This document shows positions 7,128-12,910 of a stretch of 12,910 bases of DNA, one piece after another; within the stretch, counting starts at the first letter, position 1; each line of letters starts with the position of its first letter. The notes beneath the pieces were generated by a model, which was not told the origin of the DNA, did not search any database, and saw only the letters and a program-made list of their open reading frames with translations. This stretch comes from Pseudomonadota bacterium (GTDB lineage: Bacteria; Pseudomonadota; Alphaproteobacteria; Rhizobiales; Segnochrobactraceae). The position numbers were made by a program, and so were the translations under genes. The stretch is from positions 1 to 12,910 of the forward strand of contig JAEZMP010000603.1 of NCBI GenBank assembly GCA_023442215.1, in the 5' to 3' direction.

Positions 7128-7847
7128 CTATCGCACCAGCGCGTCCGGACCCGTGAGCACACGCTCGACCCAGGCCGGAACCGCCTCCGTCGCGGCGCCG
7201 TAATAGCGCTCGTCGAACAGGGCGGCATTGTCCGACGGCTCCAGGTTGATCTCGCAGGTGCGGATGCCCATGTGGCGCGCCTCGCCGACGAAGCCCGCCG
7301 CCGGATAGACCGCGCCCGACGTTCCGATGGCGACGAACAGGTTCGCCTCCTCCAGCGCGTCCTGGATCTCGGCCATGTAGAGCGGCATCTCGCCGAACCA
7401 GACGATGTGCGGGCGAAGCGCGCCCGCCGCGCCGCAGGCCGGGCAGGCGTCCGCCCGGCCGAGATCGCCGTCCCACGCCGTCACCGCGCCGCAGGCGAGG
7501 CAGCGCGCCTTGCGCAGTTCGCCGTGCATGTGGGCGACGCTCCGCGACCCCGCGCGCTCGTGCAGGTCGTCGATGTTCTGGGTGCAGAGAAACAGTTCGC
7601 CGCCGCGGGCGGCGAGCTCGGCTTCCAGCCGCGCCAGTGCCCTGTGCGCGTCGTTCGGCGCGGCCGCCAGCAGGTTGCCGCGGCGGGCGTTGTAGAACGC
7701 GTGCACGAGATCGGGATCGTGCGCGAACCCTTCTGGCGTCGCGAGCTTCATCGGGTCGAACCGCGCCCACGCGCCTTCCTTGTCGCGGAAGGTGCCGAGC
7801 CCGCTTTCGGCCGAGCAGCCGGCGCCCGTCAGAACGAACAGTTTCAT
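7128..7847 (-). CDS. cobB: NAD-dependent protein deacylase, class III sirtuin (CobB-like)
   Basis: This is a 239-residue Sir2 enzyme that removes acyl groups from protein lysines using NAD. It has the nucleotide-binding GAGCSAESG at residues 8-16, TQNID at 89-93, catalytic His108 in HMHGEL, and a zinc site from Cys116, Cys119, Cys135 and Cys138. Tyr52 and Arg55 in FYNARR form the YxxR pair that marks class III sirtuins (CobB, SIRT5) able to remove succinyl and malonyl groups. The ATG at 7847 is chosen because MKLFVLTGAG is the usual sirtuin N-terminus and an AAAGGG ribosome site precedes it. The frame stays open to 7946, but that extra stretch is Arg-rich with no homology I recognise. It faces away from the downstream esterase across a 311-base region. 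Confidence 0.95.
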   Translation of the reverse strand: MKLFVLTGAGCSAESGLGTFRDKEGAWARFDPMKLATPEGFAHDPDLVHAFYNARRGNLLAAAPNDAHRALARLEAELAARGGELFLCTQNIDDLHERAGSRSVAHMHGELRKARCLACGAVTAWDGDLGRADACPACGAAGALRPHIVWFGEMPLYMAEIQDALEEANLFVAIGTSGAVYPAAGFVGEARHMGIRTCEINLEPSDNAALFDERYYGAATEAVPAWVERVLTGPDALVR

Positions 7848-7890
7848 CGCGTCGTGCCCTTTCGCGGCGAGGTCCGGTTCGCGCCCAATG

Positions 7891-7914
7891 AACCACGCCC
7901 GTGCGCGCCGTTCC
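7891..7914 (-). promoter_or_regulatory. weak EcfG-like promoter match upstream of cobB
   Basis: Minus strand: GGAAC (plus 7914-7910), 16 bases, GTT (plus 7893-7891), 43 bases before the cobB ATG. The distance to the start resembles the two strong promoters at the right end of the window. The spacer is one base shorter than theirs and the preceding base is G, so this is a low-confidence call. Confidence 0.25.
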
Positions 7915-7968
7915 ACCCGCCGCCCGGCGTGCGTCCGCGGCGGCATCTCGCCCTCCCGTCGAATGTTC

Positions 7969-7997
7969 TTGACGTGGGAATTTTTCCCACGTTATGA
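7969..7997 (+). promoter_or_regulatory. sigma70-like promoter containing a palindromic operator
   Basis: The -35 box TTGACG (7969-7974) and -10 box TTATGA (7992-7997) are separated by exactly 17 bases. A perfect inverted repeat, ACGTGGGAA (7972-7980), three T, TTCCCACGT (7984-7992), spans that spacer and touches both boxes. A dimeric repressor bound there would block RNA polymerase. The promoter points towards the small ORF and the SGNH esterase; the palindrome may also affect cobB on the other side. No regulator gene is adjacent and I do not recognise the motif. Confidence 0.7.
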
Positions 7998-8117
7998 AGA
8001 AGCCACGACGCAAGCCGTAGCTGCTGCCGCATCCGTCGGCACGGCCCGGTCGGAGGCGAGCCTCTCCCGCTCCTCCCTGCCGCGACACGAGACGGCGACG
8101 GACGAACCTTTGCGCCT

Positions 8118-8133
8118 GTTCCCGTGAGGGAAC
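8118..8133 (+). other. GNRA-tetraloop hairpin in the leader of the esterase unit
   Basis: GTTCCC (8118-8123) and GGGAAC (8128-8133) pair perfectly around a GTGA loop, a stable GNRA tetraloop. Outer CC/GG pairs extend the stem past one mismatch. It ends 25 bases before the small ORF start and could shape translation initiation. Confidence 0.4.
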
Positions 8134-8158
8134 CGGAGGCCCGCAGGACGCTTCTAGA

Positions 8159-8296
8159 ATGATGACCGCCGTCTTCCTCCTCGTCGGCAGCTGGGCCGGA
8201 CTTGTCGCGATGTCCGCCATGGCGCTGAACCGGCCGGCCGCGCGGGCGGCCGGATCGCGCAGCCCGGTGCGTGCAAAGCAGAAGGCCGTTTCATGA
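8159..8296 (+). CDS. possible 45-residue single-pass membrane or leader peptide
   Basis: The small ORF starts with two ATG codons. An AGGA ribosome-site candidate lies about 11 bases upstream, with a GGAGG further out. The peptide begins MMTAVFLLVGSWAG, a hydrophobic segment of about 20 residues, and ends in a basic tail with several Arg and Lys, so it would be a small inner-membrane protein or uncleaved signal-like peptide. Its TGA stop overlaps the ATG of the downstream esterase as ATGA (8293-8296), the classic arrangement for translational coupling. Third positions are mostly G or C, like the neighbouring genes. I recognise no family. It could be a chance ORF in GC-rich DNA; the overlap and position after a clear promoter argue in its favour. 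Confidence 0.45.
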   Translation: MMTAVFLLVGSWAGLVAMSAMALNRPAARAAGSRSPVRAKQKAVS

Positions 8297-9687
8297 GCAT
8301 TCCATTCGCCGGCGCCGCCATGTCCCTCCTCCGACCGGCCCGGATGGCGCTTCCCGGCGCGGCGTTGATCCTGGCACTGGCGAGCTGCGTCGCCGCTCCC
8401 GTTTCCGTGCTCGCCGAGGACGGCCTCGTCCGCGTCGCCTCGAATGCGCGCGATGTCGGGTCCGGCCCCGTCGTGCACGCCATGGAGTGGTTCGGTGCGT
8501 GGTCGGCCCCGCCGGTGCCGCCCCAGCCGGTCGGCGAAAAGGGCCGCCTCGAAAAGCTCAAGACCCTCCTGATCGGCGAGCACGATGCCTTGCCGGAGGA
8601 CGCGACAGTCCGCTCCACGGTGACGCTGACCACCGGCGGCAATTTCCTGCGCGTCCGTCTCACCAACTATTACGGCACCGTGCCGCTCGACATTGGCGGC
8701 GCCAGCGTCGCGCCGGGTGCAAACCCGATGAAACTCGCACCCGGATCGCTGCGGCGGATCACGTTCGGCGGCTCCCCGAGCGTCACCATTCCCCCCGGCG
8801 CGAGCATCCTCAGCGACCCGGTGGCGATGACGGTCGGCGCGAATGCGCCGGTGTCGATCTCGCTCTATCTGCCCGGCAAGCTGCCGCCGGTTCCCAGCCG
8901 CCACAGCCCCACCACCAAGCCGAGCGTGGTCGTCCCCGGCAACGCCATCGGCATGACGGATATCGCCGACGTCGAGACGCGCCCCTGGGTGTTCTTCATC
9001 AGCGGCGTCGACGTCGCCGGCGGCTCGACGCGGCAGTCCATCGCCGTGCTCGGCGATTCCCTCACCGACGGCGGCGACGGCCGCTGGCCCTTCCTGCTGG
9101 CGCGCCGCCTCGAAGCCGCCGGCATCCCGACCGGCGTGCTGAACCAGGGCATTGCCGGCAACCGCATCGCCAGCGACGGCGGCACCGTCTTCCCGGCGAG
9201 CGGCCCGCCGGCGCTGTCGCGCTTCGACCGCGACGTGCTCGGCCAGTCCGGCATCCGCCACCTGATCGTGTTCGAGGGCATCAACGACCTCGGCGGTTCG
9301 CAGGACGGTGAAATGAAGGCGGCCGAGTTGATCTCCTATTACGAGCAGATCATCGCGCGGGCCCACGAGAACAACATCAAGGTCCACTTCATGACCATCA
9401 CGCCGTTCCTGAACGCCGCCTATCCGGGCTACGGCTCGCCCGCCAAGGAGAAGGTGCGCCAGGCGGTCAACGCCTGGATCCGCTCCGATCCGCGCATCGA
9501 CAGCGTGATCGACACCGCGCGCATCGTCGCCGATCCGGCCGATCCGACCCGGCTCAATCCGGCCTATGACGTCGGCGACCACCTCCACCTGAACGGCGAT
9601 GGCCAGTCTGCGATAGCCGATGCAATCCCGCTCGCGCCCTTCGAGGGCGGCGCGCAGAGCAACGTGGTGCGCACCGACGGCGAATGA
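8293..9687 (+). CDS. secreted SGNH/GDSL-family esterase
   Basis: This 464-residue exported hydrolase has the SGNH blocks in order: GDSLTDG at 254-260 with nucleophile Ser256, the Gly/Asn block NQGIAGNR at 284-291, GIND at 329-332, and the DxxH block with Asp429 and His432. The N-terminus has a hydrophobic signal segment ending in LASC (Cys32), a plausible lipobox, so it may be a lipoprotein; cleavage after VLA at about 41 is the alternative. Residues ~60-245 form a beta-rich accessory domain, as in XynE-like SGNH esterases that deacetylate carbohydrates. The start at 8293 has an AGAAGG site nearby and overlaps the small ORF; Met10 (8320) is a possible alternative start. The substrate is unknown but probably an acylated sugar or lipid in the envelope (inference). 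Confidence 0.9.
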   Translation: MSIPFAGAAMSLLRPARMALPGAALILALASCVAAPVSVLAEDGLVRVASNARDVGSGPVVHAMEWFGAWSAPPVPPQPVGEKGRLEKLKTLLIGEHDALPEDATVRSTVTLTTGGNFLRVRLTNYYGTVPLDIGGASVAPGANPMKLAPGSLRRITFGGSPSVTIPPGASILSDPVAMTVGANAPVSISLYLPGKLPPVPSRHSPTTKPSVVVPGNAIGMTDIADVETRPWVFFISGVDVAGGSTRQSIAVLGDSLTDGGDGRWPFLLARRLEAAGIPTGVLNQGIAGNRIASDGGTVFPASGPPALSRFDRDVLGQSGIRHLIVFEGINDLGGSQDGEMKAAELISYYEQIIARAHENNIKVHFMTITPFLNAAYPGYGSPAKEKVRQAVNAWIRSDPRIDSVIDTARIVADPADPTRLNPAYDVGDHLHLNGDGQSAIADAIPLAPFEGGAQSNVVRTDGE

Positions 9688-9711
9688 CGCCGCACCGCGG
9701 CCAGCGCGGCG
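9688..9711. terminator. GC-rich hairpin between convergent hydrolase genes
   Basis: CGCCGC (9688-9693) and GCGGCG (9706-9711) form an inverted repeat filling the 27-base gap between the converging stop codons. There is no T-run. It is a possible shared 3' hairpin. Confidence 0.3.
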
Positions 9712-9714
9712 GCC

Positions 9715-10602
9715 TTAGGCCAGATGCCGCCTGAACCACGCCATGGTCCGATCCCACGCCAGGTTGGCGGCGGCCTCGTCGTAGCGTGGTGTCGTGTCGT
9801 TGTGGAAGCCGTGGTTCACGCCCGGATAGATGAACGCCTCGTAGGTCTTGCCCGCGTTCTTCAGGGCGGCTTCGTAGGCCGGCCAGCCCTGGTTGATGTT
9901 GGGGTCGTTCTCCGCATAGTGCAGCAGCAGCGGCGCCTCGATGCGGGCGACGTCGTCCGCCTTCGGCTGCCGGCCGTAGAATGGCACAGCGGCGCCGAGT
10001 TGCGGGAAGGCGACCGCCGCCGCGTTGGCGACCCCGCCGCCATAGCAGAAGCCGGTAATACCGACCTTGGTCACCATGTCGTTGCGCGCCATGAGGTAGT
10101 CGACCGCCGCGAGGAAGTCGTTCATCAGTTTGACAGGATCGACCGTCTGCTGGAGTTCGCGGCCCTTGTCGTCGTTGCCCGGATAGCCGCCGACCGAGGT
10201 CAGCCCGTCCGGCGCGAGCGCCACCATGCCGGCCTTCGCCACGCGGCGGGCGACGTCCTCTATATAGGGATTGAGGCCGCGGTTCTCGTGCACGACCACC
10301 ACGCCGGGTACCGGCCCGGCCATACCCGCGGGCCGGACGAGATAGGCGCGCACCTCGCCGTTTCCCTCCGGCGAGGAATAGGTGATGTAGTCGGCGACGA
10401 TGCCGGGATCGTTTGCTTCCACCTGCGCGGCAAGCGCGTAGTTCGGGCTCATCGAGGCGAGGATCGCACCCGCGGTCAGCCCACCGATGGCAAACGCGGC
10501 CGCGCGATCCAGGAATTCCCGCTTCGTGATCCTGCCATGGGCGTAATAGTCGTAGAGTTCGATAAGCTCAGGCGGAAAATCCTTCGCCGTCAGACGGGTC
10601 AT
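9715..10602 (-). CDS. dienelactone hydrolase family protein with N-terminal export-like segment
   Basis: This 295-residue alpha/beta-hydrolase has a cysteine nucleophile, as in dienelactone hydrolases: Cys186 in GFCYGGG, Asp233 in ENDPN, His264 in VNHGFH, and the supporting Glu106 in HENRG. The first ~60 residues are unlike classic cytoplasmic enzymes: a charged stretch with KREFLDR leads into a hydrophobic Ala/Gly segment, then LAAQ. This resembles a weak Tat-type signal with Lys-Arg in place of Arg-Arg, as seen in YghX-like members, so it may act in the periplasm. The ATG at 10602 is chosen over the longer frame to 10683 because a GAGGGAGA ribosome site precedes it. It is divergent from the stress-type genes to the right. 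The true substrate is unknown. Confidence 0.92.
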   Translation of the reverse strand: MTRLTAKDFPPELIELYDYYAHGRITKREFLDRAAAFAIGGLTAGAILASMSPNYALAAQVEANDPGIVADYITYSSPEGNGEVRAYLVRPAGMAGPVPGVVVVHENRGLNPYIEDVARRVAKAGMVALAPDGLTSVGGYPGNDDKGRELQQTVDPVKLMNDFLAAVDYLMARNDMVTKVGITGFCYGGGVANAAAVAFPQLGAAVPFYGRQPKADDVARIEAPLLLHYAENDPNINQGWPAYEAALKNAGKTYEAFIYPGVNHGFHNDTTPRYDEAAANLAWDRTMAWFRRHLA

Positions 10603-10716
10603 GGCCGTCGTCTCCCTCGCTTCGGTGCTCCACCCGCCAGCCGCGTTCGAGCATAGGCGAGGCCGGGCCGTCCCCCGCCTCACGATTTCGCCAACGGTGA
10701 TGGCGTGCCCCGGCGC

Positions 10717-10741
10717 GGAACCTCGCGATCGGCAGACCGTT
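10717..10741 (+). promoter_or_regulatory. EcfG-type general-stress promoter, consensus match
   Basis: GGAAC (10717-10721), 16 bases, CGTT (10738-10741). This matches exactly the known alphaproteobacterial EcfG/SigT consensus GGAAC-N16/17-CGTT. It ends 46 bases before the ATG of the 71-residue protein, leaving room for a +1 and a short leader. Confidence 0.75.
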
Positions 10742-10787
10742 GACTGCCGGGGCCGGCATCCCGGTCCTCACCGCACGGAGGCGCATC

Positions 10788-11003
10788 ATGAGAGCGGGAG
10801 AGATCACCGCCATTCTCGGCCCGGTCGATGAAGACCTGATCGCCGAGATCAACCGCATCGGAGCCACGCCGGAGGAACTCGCCGAGGCCTGGACCTGGGC
10901 GAACGCGGACGAGGCCATGATCAACGAGGGCCGGGCCATGGCATCCGGCCGGGTTCTCGCGCTGATCGCGCTGCTCGAATCCGTCGAGGAAGACGGAGCC
11001 TGA
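10788..11003 (+). CDS. small conserved-looking acidic protein of unknown function
   Basis: This 71-residue protein starts at an ATG with a GGAGG site 6 bases upstream; the frame is open further upstream, but the promoter and ribosome site favour this start. It is acidic and probably all-helical, with no Cys, signal peptide or membrane segment. The middle reads ATPEELAEAWTW followed by ANADEAM, and looks like a helix-turn-helical segment or a small protein-protein interaction module. I do not recognise a named family. It has a consensus EcfG-type promoter of its own and precedes a second such promoter and the copper-storage gene, so it is probably made under general stress. It could be an adaptor or a regulator of the cluster, but nothing in the sequence proves this. 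Confidence 0.85.
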   Translation: MRAGEITAILGPVDEDLIAEINRIGATPEELAEAWTWANADEAMINEGRAMASGRVLALIALLESVEEDGA

Positions 11004-11048
11004 GTGAGCCCAGGCCCGCGGTGTGGCGGACACGCGCGACGTTCTCCG

Positions 11049-11073
11049 GGAACAGTCGAAGGCAAGCGGCGTT
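11049..11073 (+). promoter_or_regulatory. EcfG-type general-stress promoter, consensus match
   Basis: GGAAC (11049-11053), 16 bases, CGTT (11070-11073), ending 40 bases before the ATG of the copper-storage protein. Spacing and boxes are identical to the promoter at 10717-10741, while the sequences between and around the boxes differ, so this is not a simple duplication. Confidence 0.75.
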
Positions 11074-11113
11074 CGGAGACGAGCCGATCCACTTCGCCCA
11101 CGGGAGATCCGCC

Positions 11114-11524
11114 ATGCACACCCAGTCCATGCTCATGACCCACCCGTCCGTTCAGGGCCGGCCGAGCGACGCCATCGTCAACTGCATCGAGCAATGCGCC
11201 GATTGCGCCGCGACCTGTATCCAGTGCGCCGATGCGTGCCTGGCCGAGGACATGGTGGCCGACCTGCGCCGCTGCATCAGCCTCGATCTCGACTGCGCCG
11301 ACATCTGCACGGCGACCAGCCGCATCGCCAGCCGGCATGCCGGGGCGGATGCGCGCGTGCTGCACCTCGCGCTGCAGGCCTGCGCCGAAATCTGCCGCTC
11401 CTGCGCCGAGGAATGCGAACGCCATGCGCAGATGCACGAGCATTGCCGCATCTGCGCCGAATCCTGCCGTGCGTGCCTGCGAGCGTGCGAGGAGGCGATG
11501 GAGCGGCTGCCGGGCCTGCAGTGA
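11114..11524 (+). CDS. four-helix-bundle copper-storage protein (Csp3-like, DUF326)
   Basis: This 136-residue protein has 18 cysteines, at positions 24, 28, 31, 35, 38, 42, 54, 61, 65, 90, 94, 97, 101, 111, 114, 118, 121 and 125. The CxxxC and CxxC spacings place them on one face of helices lining a bundle core, as in the Csp family, where Cys thiolates hold many Cu(I) ions per monomer. His and Met residues cluster near residues 104-110. There is no signal peptide, which matches cytosolic Csp3 rather than exported Csp1. The ATG at 11114 has a GGGAG ribosome site; the longer frame to 11021 would place the promoter inside the gene. It probably buffers copper under stress. It is followed after 58 bases by the interrupted dehydrogenase, likely on the same transcript. 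Confidence 0.93.
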   Translation: MHTQSMLMTHPSVQGRPSDAIVNCIEQCADCAATCIQCADACLAEDMVADLRRCISLDLDCADICTATSRIASRHAGADARVLHLALQACAEICRSCAEECERHAQMHEHCRICAESCRACLRACEEAMERLPGLQ

Positions 11525-11582
11525 CCGCACGCTGCGGCACATACGCTCCCGCCTGAAAATCCGCACCAACAGGAGAGATCCA

Positions 11583-12461
11583 ATGCCAGGCAGACTCGAA
11601 GGAAAGGTCGCCGTCGTCACCGGTGCCGGAACGGGAATCGGCGAAGCCATCGCCCACAAGTTCGCCGCCGAGGGCGCGCGCCTTCTTCTGGCCGGCCTGC
11701 CGGACGATCCGGTCGATTAGGTCGCGCGCACGCTGGCCGCCAAGGGCTGCGACGCCGACTCGTTCCTCGGCAATCTCGCCGAGGAACAATCCGCCCGCGC
11801 CTGCATCGAGCAGGCCGTCGACCGGTTCGGCCGCCTCGATATTCTCATCAACAATGCCGGCGTCTTCCTCGAAGTCGCCGAGTGCCAGGACTATTCCGTC
11901 GAGAACTTCGACCTCACCATCCTCAACAACGTCCGCTCGGTGTTCCTGATGACGAAGTTCGCCCTGCCCTACCTGCAGAAGACGCGCGGCGTCGTGCTCT
12001 CTGCCGGGTCCGAGGCCGGCGAGATGGGCGAGCCGAACAACGCGCCCTATGGCGGCACCAAGGCGTTCGTCCATGCCTTCATGCGCGGCGTCGCCTACGA
12101 GCAGGGCAAGTACGGGGTGCGGGCGAACTGCGTGTGCCCCGGCCCCATCGATACCGCCTGGACCCACAAGGAAACCGGGCCGATGAACGAGATGATGGAA
12201 GAGACCACCCTGGCCGGCACCGTGCTCGGCCGCCGCGGCACGCCGGAGGAAATGGCGAACGTCTATGCCTTCCTCGCTTCGGATGAGGCGAGCTTCGTCA
12301 CCGGCGCGTTGTGGTTCGCCGACGGCGGCACCACCATCGCCAAGGGTGGGCCGGGCAAGCTGGTGCCGGCCGAACTCAAGATCCAGCCGCAGCCGACGCT
12401 TCAACTGGCCCACGGTCACGACGGCCTGAAGAACAAGCAGCCGGCCAACCGGCTGAACTGA
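11583..12461 (+). pseudogene. short-chain dehydrogenase/reductase with in-frame amber stop
   Basis: The reading frame encodes a 292-residue classical SDR if one TAG at 11718-11720 (codon 46) is read through. Before it lies the cofactor loop TGAGTGIG (13-20). After it, in the same frame, come NNAG (90-93), Ser143, and the catalytic pair Tyr156 and Lys160 in YGGTK. There is a PGPIDT-type stretch and the usual C-terminal DGG end, plus a tail of about 35 residues beyond the standard fold. Nothing else is damaged, and codon use stays normal on both sides. A change of GAG (Glu) or a similar codon to TAG would explain it. An AGGAGA ribosome site precedes the ATG. It is either a very recent pseudogene, a sequencing error, or a read-through gene; internal restarts would lack the NAD(P)-binding loop. 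Confidence 0.85.
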
Positions 12462-12489
12462 CCGCCAGACCCGGATGGCGGCGCGAGAA

Positions 12490-12509
12490 CCGGCGCCTGT
12501 CGGTGCCGG
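12490..12509 (+). terminator. hairpin between the dehydrogenase and the PPC-domain gene
   Basis: CCGGCGCC (12490-12497) and GGTGCCGG (12502-12509) form an 8-pair stem with one G-U pair and a TGTC loop. Outer GAGAA/TTCTC pairs lengthen it past a bulged C. No T-run follows. It may attenuate or process the transcript between the two genes. Confidence 0.35.
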
Positions 12510-12549
12510 CTTCTCCCCGTTCCGGAAGGGCGATCAGGAGGGACATGCC

Positions 12550-12910
12550 ATGCGCACGAAATTGTTGGCCGAGAACGGCGGGCTGAGGACGTTCGCCGTC
12601 ATTCTGGAGACCGGCGAGGAGGCCATGGCCACGCTTCAGTCGTTCGCCGAGGCCGAGCGGCTCACCGCCGCCCACTTCACCGCGATCGGCGCGTTCAGCC
12701 GCGCCGTGATCAGCTATTTCGACTGGGAGCGGAAGGCCTATCTGGCGATCCCGGTGGAGGAACAGGTCGAGGTGGCAGCTTTCACAGGCGACGTCGCGAT
12801 CGATCCGGAGGGACGTCCGGCGCTCCATGCCCATGTGGTTCTCGGCCGCCGCAGCGGTTCGGCACTGGCCGGTCATCTCGCGGAGGCTCACGTCCGCCCC
12901 ACGCTGGAGG
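12550..12910 (+). CDS. PPC/DUF296-domain protein, 3' end beyond window
   Basis: The first 120 codons are present; the end is cut by the window edge. The sequence matches the bacterial PPC (DUF296) fold: FAVILETGEEAM near the N-terminus, TAIGAFS at 44-50, a YFDWERK segment at 56-62, the HAH motif at 93-95, GHL at 108-110, and a further His114 in EAHVRP. These histidines are the conserved site of the trimeric bacterial PPC proteins. In plants the domain accompanies AT-hooks, but no AT-hook is seen here; the bacterial function is poorly known. The ATG at 12550 has an excellent AGGAGGGA ribosome site and is out of frame with a nearby ATG at 12545, which soon meets a stop. It probably belongs to the same stress cluster as the copper-storage protein. 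Confidence 0.9.
   Translation, partial: MRTKLLAENGGLRTFAVILETGEEAMATLQSFAEAERLTAAHFTAIGAFSRAVISYFDWERKAYLAIPVEEQVEVAAFTGDVAIDPEGRPALHAHVVLGRRSGSALAGHLAEAHVRPTLE

Larger units (their letters stand above)
7848..8158. other. divergent intergenic region between cobB and the esterase unit
   Basis: This 311-base stretch contains no convincing gene. It holds a weak minus-strand GGAAC/GTT match, a plus-strand sigma70-like promoter with a palindromic operator, and a small GNRA-loop hairpin in the presumed leader. The +1-to-start leader for the plus-strand unit would be about 150 bases, long enough for RNA-level control, but I recognise no known riboswitch. Confidence 0.6.

Noticed and set aside
4439..7228. 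A 929-codon open frame on the minus strand across the catalase and transporter
   Set aside because: The product is His/Asp/Arg/Gln-rich low-complexity sequence, typical of antisense frames in GC-rich DNA; both plus-strand genes have full catalytic or signature motifs.
7994..8020. An 8-codon leader peptide (ATG AAG AAG ... TAG) after the palindrome
   Set aside because: It overlaps the -10 box of the promoter and so would not be transcribed from it; there is no ribosome site.
8129..8153. A GGAAC box before the small ORF
   Set aside because: The position where CGTT is expected reads CGCTTC; the GGAAC is part of the GNRA-loop hairpin.
7018..9588. An 856-codon minus-strand frame covering cobB and the SGNH esterase
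   Set aside because: It is antisense to the esterase and out of frame with cobB; there is no ribosome site and no recognisable domain.

Overview
The window is GC-rich bacterial DNA with tightly packed genes and strong GC bias at third codon positions. The gene content, plus several copies of a GGAAC-N16/18-(C)GTT promoter pattern (the known target of EcfG-type general-stress sigma factors), suggests an alphaproteobacterium, probably of the Rhizobiales/Hyphomicrobiales. That placement is inference; no rRNA, tRNA or phylogenetic marker is present.

Left part (1-4257, all on the minus strand): a glycogen synthase (glgA), a sodium/glutamate symporter (gltS) and an HSL-type alpha/beta-hydrolase that starts with TTG. 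Centre (4258-7051, plus strand): a promoter region divergent from glgA, a complete manganese catalase, a strong rho-independent terminator, an unusually AT-rich leader, and an Nramp-like metal transporter whose two signature motifs are both altered. Middle right (7052-10602): a minus-strand class III sirtuin (cobB); a sigma70-like promoter whose 17-base spacer carries most of a perfect palindrome; a possible 45-residue membrane peptide overlapping a secreted SGNH esterase by ATGA; and a convergent dienelactone-hydrolase-family protein.

Right end (10603-12910, plus strand): a compact run that looks like a stress cluster. It holds a 71-residue uncharacterised protein, an 18-cysteine four-helix copper-storage protein, a short-chain dehydrogenase interrupted by one in-frame amber codon, and the start of a PPC/DUF296-domain protein cut by the window edge. 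The first two genes each have a GGAAC-N16-CGTT promoter 40-46 bases before the start codon. The glgA/catalase divergent region carries two related but looser matches.

Together these suggest a general-stress regulon covering carbon storage, peroxide removal and copper buffering, with a metal importer beside the manganese enzyme. There is no CRISPR array, insertion sequence, phage gene or obvious defence system. The most notable items are the promoter series, the amber-interrupted dehydrogenase, the non-canonical Nramp protein, and the palindrome-in-promoter with its small upstream ORF.
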